The notes beneath the pieces were generated by a model. It saw nothing but the letters and a program-made list of their open reading frames with translations. It was not told the origin of the DNA and searched no databases. This document shows, piece after piece, positions 10,051 through 18,831 of a stretch of DNA of 64,000 nucleotides. The first letter of the stretch is position 1. Each line of letters begins with the position of its first letter. Origin of the DNA: Hyphomonas sp. (GTDB lineage Bacteria; Pseudomonadota; Alphaproteobacteria; Caulobacterales; Hyphomonadaceae); NCBI GenBank assembly GCA_002700305.1, contig PACZ01000032.1, forward strand, positions 52,888-116,887, in the 5' to 3' direction. A program made the position numbers and the translations under genes.

Positions 10051-10911
10051 TTATCGGGCGAAGACAATGGTGCGGCCGGCATGGCTGAAAACGCGGTGCT
10101 CTGCATGCGCTTTGACGGCGCGCAGAAGGGCGGTGCCTTCCAGGTGGCGGCCGGTTTCGATCATGTCGGCAGGGGTATAGGTGTGGTCGATGGTTTCGGT
10201 GACCTGAGTGATGATCGGGCCCTCATCCAGGTCTGCGGTGACATAATGGGCGGTGGCGCCGATGACCTTCACGCCGCGGGCGTGGGCCTGGTGATAGGGG
10301 CGGGCGCCCTTGAAGCTTGGCAGGAAGGAGTGGTGGATATTGATGCACCGGCCTTCCAGCTCCCGGCAGGCTTCGTCGCTCAACACCTGCATGTAGCGGG
10401 CAAGGACGACGAGGTCTGCGCCCGTGTCCTCAATGACGTTGAACAGGCGTGCTTCCGCTTCAGCCTTGGTCGCGGCCGTCACAGGGATGTGGAACCAGGG
10501 CAGGCCGAAATGGGCAAACTGGTCTTTCAGCGTGTCATGGTTCGAGACGATCCCGACGACATCGATCGGCAGCTCCTTGCGCCGTGACGCGTAGAGCAGC
10601 GTGTTGGCGCAATGGTCTGACTGGGAGACCAGAAGGAGCGTGCGCATCCGCTGGCCGACCGGGGCAACGCTCCAGTCGGCTTCCAGCTCTTCTGCCGCTT
10701 CCTCAATGTCGCCCAGCAGGCTGAGCGGCACTTCACCGCCCTCCGGCCCGCGGAAGACGAGCCGGGCAAAGAATTGCCCGGACCCGGTATCGCCGAATGT
10801 GCGGGAGGAGGCGATGAAACAGTCATGCGCCTCCATCAGGCGTGCCAGCGTCGCGACGATCCCGACCCGGTCCGGGCAGGACAATGTCAGGATGTGATCG
10901 CCGGTCGTCAT
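10051..10911 (-). CDS. purU: Formyltetrahydrofolate deformylase
   Basis: Hydrolyses 10-formyl-THF to THF and formate, balancing one-carbon pools. The 286 residues consist of an N-terminal ACT domain (about 1-85, LSCPDRVGIVATLARLM) and a formyltransferase-like catalytic domain (about 90-286) with the HHSFLPSFKGARPYHQA segment and the later Asp in TADLDEGPIITQ. In many bacteria the ACT domain senses methionine and glycine. Here the gene lies between ahcY and metK with gaps of only 19 and 18 bases, so its co-expression with the SAM cycle is very likely. Confidence 0.96.
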   Translation of the reverse strand: MTTGDHILTLSCPDRVGIVATLARLMEAHDCFIASSRTFGDTGSGQFFARLVFRGPEGGEVPLSLLGDIEEAAEELEADWSVAPVGQRMRTLLLVSQSDHCANTLLYASRRKELPIDVVGIVSNHDTLKDQFAHFGLPWFHIPVTAATKAEAEARLFNVIEDTGADLVVLARYMQVLSDEACRELEGRCINIHHSFLPSFKGARPYHQAHARGVKVIGATAHYVTADLDEGPIITQVTETIDHTYTPADMIETGRHLEGTALLRAVKAHAEHRVFSHAGRTIVFAR

Positions 10912-10930
10912 GCTGCGTCCCTGCCGGACC

Positions 10931-12325
<1,395 letters not shown>

Positions 12326-12385
12326 ATCAACATTCCTTTATGCGTTTGTGCGCCGGTAACATGCGCCGTAGCAAAAGGCAACGCG

Positions 12386-12411
12386 CCAGGCGCTGCCGGA
12401 GCAGCGCCTGG
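12386..12411 (-). promoter_or_regulatory. Perfect hairpin with UCCG loop in the ahcY 5' leader
   Basis: On the minus strand an 11-bp perfect stem (CCAGGCGCTGC paired with its complement) is closed by the tetraloop UCCG, a member of the stable UNCG class. It sits about 60 bases before the ahcY start. A short T-rich stretch follows (TTGCCTTTTGC), so it could be a weak attenuator or an mRNA-stabilising element. It does not match the SAH or SAM-II riboswitch consensus as far as I can judge by eye. Confidence 0.6.
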
Positions 12412-12436
12412 CTGCGGGAAGACCCTCACAAACACC

Positions 12437-12466
12437 GTCTATAGACCGTCTATAGACCATCTATAG
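12437..12466 (-). promoter_or_regulatory. Three tandem CTATAG palindromes upstream of ahcY
   Basis: GTCTATAGAC, itself a perfect palindrome, occurs at 12437-12446 and 12448-12457. A third, partly degenerate copy ATCTATAG is at 12459-12466. The period is exactly 11 bases, about one helical turn, so the copies face the same side of the DNA. This is the layout of a cooperative repressor or activator site. It lies 110-140 bases before ahcY and is the best candidate control site for the methyl-cycle operon. Confidence 0.55.
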
Positions 12467-12533
12467 CGGGCCGGTGGTTTGCTTTCGGAGGTGTTGATAC
12501 CGGGCAAGGCCGCCGCGCGGGGAGGCGCGCGCG

Positions 12534-12594
12534 GCAGCCTTCCGGCTGCGGCCGGCCGCCCTGTCCCGCCTTCTGGTCAGCTGCCAGAAGCGGG
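12534..12594. other. Two hairpins in the gap between the methyl-cycle promoter and the downstream hypothetical gene
   Basis: GCAGCC-TTCC-GGCTGC (12534-12549) is followed by a longer stem CTTCTGG-N7-CCAGAAG extended by CCCG/CGGG with one bulged C (12565-12594). They lie directly after the stop of the minus-strand hypothetical gene. No T-tract follows on either strand, so they may act as 3' end structures rather than classical terminators. Confidence 0.35.
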
Positions 12595-12605
12595 GAGGAG
12601 GGGTG

Positions 12606-12995
12606 TCAGGCGGATACGGATTCTTTGCTGGGTTGGTGCGCCCGCATCCTGTGTTCGGTTTTGCGTGCGTCGCCAAGATAGAACGGGAAGCGTTCCATCA
12701 CATGCCAGAAGCTCGCCATCAGGTGAGGGCGCTCCCGCAAGGGACCGAAATAAAATACCGTACACAGGCATTTGTTTTCCGTCCGGGGGTGCGGGCGGCA
12801 GGTGACCTCAAAGGGCCCCCAGTCGACGCGGGCGAGGATAACGTCTTCGAGAACGGTGGGGTCTCCGGCCCAGCGGCATTCGAACTCCGCGTATCTCAGG
12901 TTGTCACCGGTGGCTGCCGGGGGCTGCGGCGCGGATTCCGGCCGGACCGGCAGGATCTGAACATTGCCGTATTCCAATCTCTGGGCTCCTTCCAT
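12606..12995 (-). CDS. Hypothetical protein, 129 residues
   Basis: A cytoplasmic-looking protein with no signal peptide and no domain I recognise. It is preferred over the overlapping plus-strand frame because its codon use (GC-rich third positions, few rare codons) matches neighbouring genes. It contains several cysteines (FECRW, FEVTCRPH, NKCLCTVFYFG) and the segment HLMASFWHVMERFPFYLGDARK. No good ribosome site precedes the ATG. Function unknown. Confidence 0.6.
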   Translation of the reverse strand: MEGAQRLEYGNVQILPVRPESAPQPPAATGDNLRYAEFECRWAGDPTVLEDVILARVDWGPFEVTCRPHPRTENKCLCTVFYFGPLRERPHLMASFWHVMERFPFYLGDARKTEHRMRAHQPSKESVSA

Positions 12996-13062
12996 GTCTG
13001 TTCACAGACGGAAGGTGGGGCGAGAGAGATGATAAGTAAAATCGAATGAAACTGAATAAGCG

Positions 13063-13998
13063 TTAGGTTTTTCCTTTCTTGCGTTTTGCCTTCTGATCCA
13101 GAAGGTCCGCCGCCACATCCCTGAAGACCAGGCCCAGCTTCTGGATGTTCTGTTCCAGGGGAGAGCCCGCGCGCCAGACCAGACTGATCTGCCGCCGGGC
13201 AAGGGGGTGGTCGATCGGGCGGACGATCTGATGCGGGTCCTTGCTGGCCTCGATCAGGGCATAAAGGCTGGGCACAATGGCTATGCCTGCGCCCATGCCG
13301 GCCATCTGACGGATCGCATCCAGGGATGTGCCTTCATATTCCGTCGACACATGGGCACCGGCGGCTTCCGCCAGTTTCTGGACCACTGTGCTGAGGCGGT
13401 GCCCGTAGCCCAGGCTGAGGATTTCCCGTCCCTTGAGGGCGGAGATTTTTAAAGGGCCGGTCCCATCCGCAATCGGATCGTCGGCGGCGGTGCAGGCATA
13501 AAGCTGCTCGTCGAACAGCTGCATGGACTCGGCATGAAGGTGGTCTTCCGCCGTGGAGATGATCATGTCGAGGCGGCCGTCATTGAGTTTTTCGTCGAGG
13601 TCAATCGTCCGCTCTTCCCGGACGCCGAGGCGGAGGTCCGGGTAAAGCCGGTGCAATTCCCGAACGGCGCTGGGCAGGAGGTAAGGCCCGATTGTGGGCA
13701 ATGTCCCGAGCCGGTAGCGGCCTGCGAGATCACCGGCGACCTGGCGGGCGACTGTTTTCAGGTCTTCCGCCTGGGTCAGAACAATCCGGGCACGGCGCAC
13801 GACTTCCACGCCCGCCGGTGTGAGGACGGCCCCGGTGCGGGCACGCTCGATCAGCGTCACGCCGAGCTGGGCTTCTGCATCCGAGATCTGTTCGGAGAGG
13901 CTTGGCTGGCTCACGCCCAGCTGCAGCGCGGCGTCGCGGAAGCGGCCCGTGTCTGCGACGGCCACGATATATTGGAGTTGGCGAAGGGTTGGTCTCAT
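13063..13998 (-). CDS. LysR-type regulator of the OxyR subfamily lacking the redox cysteines
   Basis: A 311-residue DNA-binding regulator. The frame is open another 531 bases upstream, but ATG 13998 is right because the helix-turn-helix begins at once (LRQLQYIVAVADTGRFRDAA). Residues 1-60 are the winged helix; 90-300 are the periplasmic-binding-protein-like sensor. The order of motifs (GTLPTIGPYLLP, GHRL near 200, TSLDAIRQMAGMGAGIAIVP) follows OxyR. However, the two peroxide-sensing cysteines of OxyR (199 and 208 in E. coli) correspond to Arg201 and Ala210. The only cysteine is Cys169. It is divergent from two small genes and nhaA. Family clear, signal unknown. Confidence 0.9.
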   Translation of the reverse strand: MRPTLRQLQYIVAVADTGRFRDAALQLGVSQPSLSEQISDAEAQLGVTLIERARTGAVLTPAGVEVVRRARIVLTQAEDLKTVARQVAGDLAGRYRLGTLPTIGPYLLPSAVRELHRLYPDLRLGVREERTIDLDEKLNDGRLDMIISTAEDHLHAESMQLFDEQLYACTAADDPIADGTGPLKISALKGREILSLGYGHRLSTVVQKLAEAAGAHVSTEYEGTSLDAIRQMAGMGAGIAIVPSLYALIEASKDPHQIVRPIDHPLARRQISLVWRAGSPLEQNIQKLGLVFRDVAADLLDQKAKRKKGKT

Positions 13999-14011
13999 GA
14001 TTCGGAAAAAC

Positions 14012-14067
14012 CTATCGGAAAGTAAGATACATTCGATTTGAACTATCGTGCATATGGCGGCATATCG
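14012..14067. promoter_or_regulatory. Divergent regulatory region with repeated TATCG half-sites
   Basis: The 102-base gap between the LysR gene and the first small gene holds TATCG at 14013-14017, 14044-14048 and 14063-14067, and an inverted repeat CGAT-N7-ATCG at 14034-14048. LysR proteins usually bind such dyads between themselves and a divergent target. The exact operator is a guess. Confidence 0.35.
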
Positions 14068-14100
14068 TGACCATCGCAAGTGAAAAAGGAGACCAATCAA

Positions 14101-14283
14101 ATGTATCGACTGACCGACGACCTCTGGACAGGGCGCCAGATTGGCCCGGCAAGTCCGGGCCGTGGCGGCCGGTTCATGGATGCCGCAGAAAACTATCCGA
14201 CGGCGGATGAGAGCGGCAAGATCACCGTGGAGACGCCAACCCAGTACCGCCGCCGCAGGCGCCGTACGCGCCGGGCTGCCTGA
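14101..14283 (+). CDS. Small Arg-rich hypothetical protein, 60 residues
   Basis: ATG 14101 is preceded by AAAAGGAGA with 8-base spacing, an excellent ribosome site, and the codon use fits the genome. The protein has a mixed N-terminus (YRLTDDLWTGRQIGP) and ends in a run of arginines (RRRRRRTRR), suggesting nucleic-acid or membrane contact. It is transcribed divergently from the OxyR-like regulator and is followed 33 bases later by another small gene. No homologue is recognised. Confidence 0.65.
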   Translation: MYRLTDDLWTGRQIGPASPGRGGRFMDAAENYPTADESGKITVETPTQYRRRRRRTRRAA

Positions 14284-14316
14284 TTTCAGGCGGGTGCAGA
14301 AAGAAAGGGAATGGCA

Positions 14317-14526
14317 ATGTCTGTCCTCAAAGACCTGATCACAGGTTTCCTCGAAGAAATGGCCGATTTTGCAGAGCCGCGTGAGCGGAAGAAGCGGCCA
14401 CGAAAGGGTGAGTTGGTTCCGGTGCGCAATCGCTCCCGCAATGATGCCGAAGCGATTAGCCGCTGGGAAGGGGAAGGCGGACGCCTGCCCCACCGAAAGG
14501 GCGGCTTCAGCTTCCCCGGCGACTAG
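14317..14526 (+). CDS. Small basic hypothetical protein, 69 residues
   Basis: ATG 14317 is used because AAAGGGA lies just upstream with good spacing; an in-frame ATG at 14311 overlaps that site. The protein begins with an amphipathic helix (SVLKDLITGFLEEMADFAEP), then a basic stretch (RERKKRPRKGE) and a Gly-rich end. It follows the 60-residue gene by 33 bases and both may be controlled by the divergent LysR gene. Function unknown. Confidence 0.6.
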   Translation: MSVLKDLITGFLEEMADFAEPRERKKRPRKGELVPVRNRSRNDAEAISRWEGEGGRLPHRKGGFSFPGD

Positions 14527-14543
14527 CACGCCTCACACGACTC

Positions 14544-14580
14544 CGGCCGGGACCTGCCCCTGACAGGCCCCTCCCGGCCG
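14544..14580 (+). terminator. Strong hairpin after the small-protein pair
   Basis: A 9-bp stem CGGCCGGGA/TCCCGGCCG (14544-14552 with 14572-14580) encloses an inner CCTG/CAGG stem. It begins 18 bases after the stop of the second small gene. There is no T-run, so it may be a Rho-dependent end or an mRNA-stabilising structure. Confidence 0.4.
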
Positions 14581-14741
14581 ACACGATCCCCCCGGCAGGC
14601 ACGACCTGACTGGCTCAGCTCTCCGACCCCCGAACCCCCGCCACCAGGCAGGACGGGCCGTCGGCGGGGATCGTAATTTTTCCGGCTGACAGGTTTTCAG
14701 CCATTCAACGCATAAAAAAACGCTCAAAAGGATGATTGTTC

Positions 14742-15953
14742 ATGGCCAAAGTTGTCGCCCGTATCCAGGATTTCCTCAGACTTGAAAGCGCTGCCGGCCT
14801 GATCCTGATGATGGCGGCAGCCCTGGCGATTGTGGCGAACAACACGATCGCCAGCCATTGGTATGGGGCCTTCCTGTCGACGCCCGTGGCCGTGCAGTTC
14901 GGGGCCCTTGAAATCGCCAAGCCTTTGCTGCTCTGGATCAATGACGGCCTGATGGCCGTGTTCTTTCTGCTGGTCGGTCTGGAGATCAAACGGGAGATCC
15001 TTGAGGGCGAATTGTCCTCCTTCGACAAGGCCGTGCTGCCCGCGCTTGCCGCCATTGGCGGCATGGCAGGGCCTGCACTGATCTATGTGGCGCTGAACCT
15101 GTCGTCCCCTGAAACCCTGCGCGGCTGGGCCATTCCGGCGGCCACCGACATTGCGTTCGCGCTCGGCATCCTGGCGCTGCTCGGCACGCGGGCGCCTGTC
15201 GCGCTCAAGATCCTGTTGCTCGCCATCGCCATTATCGACGACCTCGGCGCGATCCTCATCATCGCCGTGTTCTATACGGAGCAACTGTCCCTTCAGGCGC
15301 TCGGCCTGGCAGGTATCGGTTTCGCAGGCCTGGTCCTGATGAACCGGATGGGGGTCAAGCGGATCATGCCGTACATCCTTGTCGGCGTGTTTATCTGGGT
15401 CTGCGTTCTGAAGTCGGGCGTGCATGCCACCCTGGCCGGCGTGCTGACGGCGCTCGCCATCCCGCTGGCGGCGCGCAAGGAAACCGGACAGTCGCCGCTC
15501 CACAAGCTGGAGCACGGGCTTCACCCCTGGGTCGCCTACATGATCCTGCCGGTCTTCGCTTTCGCCAATGCGGGTGTGGACCTGCGCGGCGTGGACCTTG
15601 ATGCCCTGACCGATGCCGTGCCGCTCGGGATCGCGCTGGGCCTGTTCCTCGGCAAGCAGCTTGGAGTGTTTGGCCTCACCTATGTTGCGGTGAAGTCGGG
15701 TCTCGCGCGGCTGCCCTCCGGCGTGAGCTGGCTGCAGGTCTATGGCGTGGCCTGTCTCACCGGTGTGGGCTTTACGATGAGCCTGTTCATCGGCAGCCTT
15801 GCCTTCAGCACCCCTGAGGCACTGGACCAGGTGCGGCTGGGCGTCCTGATGGGATCTGTCGCCTCCGGCCTGCTCGGCTTTGCGGTGCTCCGCATGGCGA
15901 GCCGGCCGAGGGACGCGGAGAATCTCGGCAGCATGCCGGCAGGGGCGACCTAA
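14742..15953 (+). CDS. nhaA: Na+/H+ antiporter NhaA
   Basis: Inner-membrane antiporter that exchanges two protons for one sodium ion, used in alkaline or saline stress. The start is ATG 14742, with AAAAGGA upstream; the TTG two codons earlier is less likely. The 403 residues show the expected multi-pass pattern and the hallmark segments [39 protein letters not shown] (with Asp-Thr-Asp-type core) and [13 protein letters not shown] carrying the paired aspartates for ion binding. In E. coli nhaA is controlled by the LysR protein NhaR; the nearby LysR gene here is not of the NhaR type. Confidence 0.96.
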   Translation: MAKVVARIQDFLRLESAAGLILMMAAALAIVANNTIASHWYGAFLSTPVAVQFGALEIAKPLLLWINDGLMAVFFLLVGLEIKREILEGELSSFDKAVLPALAAIGGMAGPALIYVALNLSSPETLRGWAIPAATDIAFALGILALLGTRAPVALKILLLAIAIIDDLGAILIIAVFYTEQLSLQALGLAGIGFAGLVLMNRMGVKRIMPYILVGVFIWVCVLKSGVHATLAGVLTALAIPLAARKETGQSPLHKLEHGLHPWVAYMILPVFAFANAGVDLRGVDLDALTDAVPLGIALGLFLGKQLGVFGLTYVAVKSGLARLPSGVSWLQVYGVACLTGVGFTMSLFIGSLAFSTPEALDQVRLGVLMGSVASGLLGFAVLRMASRPRDAENLGSMPAGAT

Positions 15954-15965
15954 TGCCCCTGCAGG

Positions 15966-17126
15966 TCAGCCGTTGAAGGCGCGGATGGCTTCGATGATGC
16001 GGTCCTGGTCGTCTTCGCCGAGATAGGGGTGCATGGGCAGGGCGATGACGTAGCGGCTGGCGTCTTCGGTGACAGGCAGGGTGCCGGCAGGCGGGGCCCA
16101 TTCCGCGGCGAAGTCCTGCATGTGGATTGGCACAGGATAATAAACCGCCGTCGGAATCCCTTGTGTGCCAAGATGCGCCTGCAGGCCGTCGCGGTTCTCG
16201 TGCTCGATCACATATTGCGCCCAGACGCTCTTGCCCCCCTCGATCACATGCGGCACGCGGCGGACATGATCTTTCAATCCTTCCGTATACCGCGCGGCGA
16301 CTTTCTGCCGCTGCTCGATCTCGTCGCCAAAGATTTTCAGCTTCTCCAGAAGGACCGCCGCCTGGATCGTGTCGAGACGGGAATTCATGCCGACGCGTAG
16401 CGACAGGTATTTCGGGTCGTGGTGGAAGTTGCGTTCGGCTGCGTCGGTCGGCGTCACCTTGCCATAGACGCGCAGCGCCTCGACCAGTTCGGCGAGCCGG
16501 TCGTCATTGGTCACCACCGCGCCGCCGTCGCCATAGCAGCCGAGGGGCTTCGCCGGGAAGAAGCTGGTGGTGGCGATGTCGGCCCAGTCGGTCGTCGCCT
16601 TGCCGTTCAGCGTGCAGCCGAAGCCCTGCGCATTGTCGGAGATCAGCTTCAGGCCTTCGCGGTCGCAGATCGCCTTGAGGGCCGGATAGTCTGCCGGCTG
16701 ACCGAACAGGTCCACCGCGATGACGACTTTCGGCGTCAGCTTGCCTTCGGCCTTCACGCGGGCGATGGCGGCCTCAAGGCTCGCCGGATCCATGTTGTAG
16801 GTGTCGGGCAGGATGTCGACGAAGACCGGCGAGGCGCCCGTCCACGGCACGACCTGCGCCGTGGCCACAAAGGTGAAGGACGGGCAGAAAACCGCGTCAC
16901 CGGGGCCGATTTCCCACGCCATCAGCGGCAGAGCGATGGCGTCCGTGCCATTGGCGCAACTGACCGAATGTTTCGCGCCGCACCAGGCGGCGAGCTGCTT
17001 TTCCAGTTCCGTCACTTCCGGGCCGAGCACATAGCGCCCGCTCTCCACCACGGAGAGGATGGCGGCGTTGACTTCGCTTTCGATCCGCTTGCGCTGGGCC
17101 TGAAGGTCGATGAAGGGCAGGGACAT
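15966..17126 (-). CDS. PLP-dependent sugar-nucleotide aminotransferase (DegT/DnrJ/EryC1), WbpE-like
   Basis: Transfers an amino group to a keto sugar nucleotide. The start at 17126 (MSLPFIDLQAQ) fits the family; the frame is open 72 bases further upstream without support. The 386 residues match WbpE/WlbC in nearly every motif: FIDLQAQRKRI, YVLGPEVTELE, SCANGTDAI, PSFTFVATA, and FFPAKPLGCYGDGGA with the PLP lysine. WbpE makes UDP-2-acetamido-3-amino-3-deoxy-glucuronate. No wbpA, wbpB or wbpD homologue is in the window, so the exact substrate is uncertain. The divergent neighbour is a glycosyltransferase. Confidence 0.88.
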   Translation of the reverse strand: MSLPFIDLQAQRKRIESEVNAAILSVVESGRYVLGPEVTELEKQLAAWCGAKHSVSCANGTDAIALPLMAWEIGPGDAVFCPSFTFVATAQVVPWTGASPVFVDILPDTYNMDPASLEAAIARVKAEGKLTPKVVIAVDLFGQPADYPALKAICDREGLKLISDNAQGFGCTLNGKATTDWADIATTSFFPAKPLGCYGDGGAVVTNDDRLAELVEALRVYGKVTPTDAAERNFHHDPKYLSLRVGMNSRLDTIQAAVLLEKLKIFGDEIEQRQKVAARYTEGLKDHVRRVPHVIEGGKSVWAQYVIEHENRDGLQAHLGTQGIPTAVYYPVPIHMQDFAAEWAPPAGTLPVTEDASRYVIALPMHPYLGEDDQDRIIEAIRAFNG

Positions 17127-17347
17127 GGCGGCGGACTCCACTCGGGTTTGGACAATCGCCCATGCGAATACGGTGGGTGCTGCGGCGCAGCAAGTCACGG
17201 ATGGCTACAGACTGTTGTGGGGGGCAGCTGAGGCGGCTTTTCCGCCGTTTGCCGGAGGTGGATGAAATGGTTGATGTCACATGCCAAAAGGGACAGGTTA
17301 CGCTGGGTTTCAGACAGTTGCTCTGGCCAGTTCCCGGGGAGACCTCG

Positions 17348-18487
17348 TTGCGTATCTTGATCTTCGCCCGGCATCTGCCGCCCAGTGTTTCGGGCGGCGC
17401 GCGCCGACCCTATCTTCTGGCGAAAGGACTTGAGGCGCTCGGGGCCGATGTCCGGATGGTTGCGCCGGTTCTGCCGGAGGATTTCAGGGGCGTGGCAGTC
17501 CCGCACCCCGCACCGGAGCCGGATATTGCCAGCTTGCCTGCGGAATCGCCTGGTTTGCCGGAGCGGGTCAGGAACTGGGCCAGAGCGAATCTCCTGTTAC
17601 CGGATCCTGATCTTCGCTGGTCCCTGCGCGCAGCAAAAGCGGCCAGGGCGATGACGGACTTCCAGCCCGACTGGGTCCTTTCGACCAGTCCGCCGGAAAG
17701 CCTGCATCTTGCCGCGTGGAAATATGCTCGCCATGGCCGGGCGAAATGGGTGGCAGATTTACGCGACAGCTGGCTTGCAGACCCCTTGCAGGCTGAACGT
17801 CGGAAACCGCTGCGCCAGCGGAGCGAACGCCTGATGGCGGGGTGGCTGCTGAAATCGGCAGACCTGCTCATCGCGCCGACGCAGGTCATCCTTGATGAAG
17901 CGCAGGCCCTTGCGCCCTGCCGCTCAGCGCTGCTGTTGCCTCAGCCGGGGCCCGATCCGGTGCAGCTGAAACCCAGACCGCGGAGCGACGACAAGATCGT
18001 GATCCTCCACACCGGCAGTTTTTCCCTGTCGCACGACACAAGGGGCATCAACCCGGCGCTGGAATTGTTCAGCAAAGTACATGCACGCGACAAGCGTTTC
18101 CGTCTGGAGCTGATCGGGCGACTGACCGATGCCGAGACGGAGGCGGCGCGGGCAACCGAGGGGGTTGTGGTGCGCAGGCCGCTCAGCTTGCAGGAGACCT
18201 GGGCCGAGCAGGCATCGGCGGACATCCTGCTGTTGGTCGCTGCTGAACGGACCGAAGCGGAACCAGGCAAACTTGCGGAATACCGGGCCATGGGAAAACC
18301 AATTGTCTGCCTGGGCGGTGGCGCCTGGCGCCGCATGCTGGCGGGAACGGATGAAGACCCGGTGAGCCTGCTTCTGTCGATGGCAGATGAGGCCGTCCGG
18401 GGGGACTTGGCAGGCAAACAGGCTGGTGAACCCTTTACAGCTGCACAGGCTGCGCAACGCCTGCTCGATGCGATGGTTCGTTCCTAG
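17348..18487 (+). CDS. Glycosyltransferase, GT-B fold (GT4-like)
   Basis: A 379-residue cytoplasmic glycosyltransferase. TTG 17348 is chosen because the first Rossmann strand starts there ([37 protein letters not shown]) and the codons just upstream are poor. An alternative ATG at 17267 has GGAGG before it and would add 27 residues. The C-terminal half has a nucleotide-sugar site (ILHTGSFS..., EPGKLAEYRAMGKPIVCLG). The sugar donor cannot be told. It is divergent from the WbpE-like gene and belongs to the surface polysaccharide locus. Confidence 0.83.
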   Translation: MRILIFARHLPPSVSGGARRPYLLAKGLEALGADVRMVAPVLPEDFRGVAVPHPAPEPDIASLPAESPGLPERVRNWARANLLLPDPDLRWSLRAAKAARAMTDFQPDWVLSTSPPESLHLAAWKYARHGRAKWVADLRDSWLADPLQAERRKPLRQRSERLMAGWLLKSADLLIAPTQVILDEAQALAPCRSALLLPQPGPDPVQLKPRPRSDDKIVILHTGSFSLSHDTRGINPALELFSKVHARDKRFRLELIGRLTDAETEAARATEGVVVRRPLSLQETWAEQASADILLLVAAERTEAEPGKLAEYRAMGKPIVCLGGGAWRRMLAGTDEDPVSLLLSMADEAVRGDLAGKQAGEPFTAAQAAQRLLDAMVRS

Positions 18488-18831
18488 TAATTGCCCGCTA
18501 CCAGTCCGCCGCCGGACCCCCCTATGCAGGATCAGAAGGCGCATATCCCAGAGTTGCTTTTTGATTTTGCATCTATCAATCAGAAGGCGCATTTCCCAGA
18601 GTTGCTTTTTGATTTTGCGTCTACCAATATGACCCCAGTGATGAGATTCTCCGGATATGAGTGGGGGCGCCGCTCGATTGTACCAAAATATGTATGTTCA
18701 CCGAAAGGCAAGCAAGAGTTCCAATCCTGAAGTGCCGGACTTGCTGTAGACAACCTCATCCGTTCAATTTGAAAATGCCCGCGTCGGAGGATGGGGCGGG
18801 CCGATTATAACCGTATACGGAAGAAATATTT
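18488..18831. other. 344-base intergenic stretch with a tandem repeat
   Basis: No convincing gene lies between the glycosyltransferase and the FkbM gene. The stretch is AT-richer than its flanks and holds the 48-base tandem duplication listed separately. One frame starting at ATG 18524 runs 68 codons through the repeat to 18730, but has no ribosome site. Confidence 0.5.
18531..18626. repeat. Tandem duplication of a 48-base unit
   Basis: Copy one is 18531-18578 and copy two 18579-18626. They differ at three positions (A/T after GGCGCAT, A/G before TCTA, T/C near the end). The unit is 16 codons long, so one plus-strand frame repeats QKAHxPELLFDFAS twice. The copies are nearly identical, which suggests a recent duplication. 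Confidence 0.85.

Noticed and set aside
9241..10587. 448-codon plus-strand frame opposite metK and purU
   Set aside because: Both opposite genes are unmistakable conserved enzymes; the frame is a GC-rich antisense shadow, as is the 381-codon frame opposite ahcY.
12326..12480. SAM or SAH riboswitch before ahcY
   Set aside because: A hairpin is present but I could not match the known conserved cores of SAM-II or SAH riboswitches.
12603..13049. Long plus-strand frame opposite the 129-residue hypothetical gene
   Set aside because: Its codon use is poor and its residues look like an antisense translation; the minus-strand frame is better supported.
13999..14529. 177-residue N-terminal extension of the LysR regulator
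   Set aside because: It would overlap two small genes and precede the helix-turn-helix, which starts at ATG 13998.
18524..18730. 68-codon ORF through the tandem repeat
   Set aside because: No ribosome site and no neighbour link; kept only as a note under the repeat.
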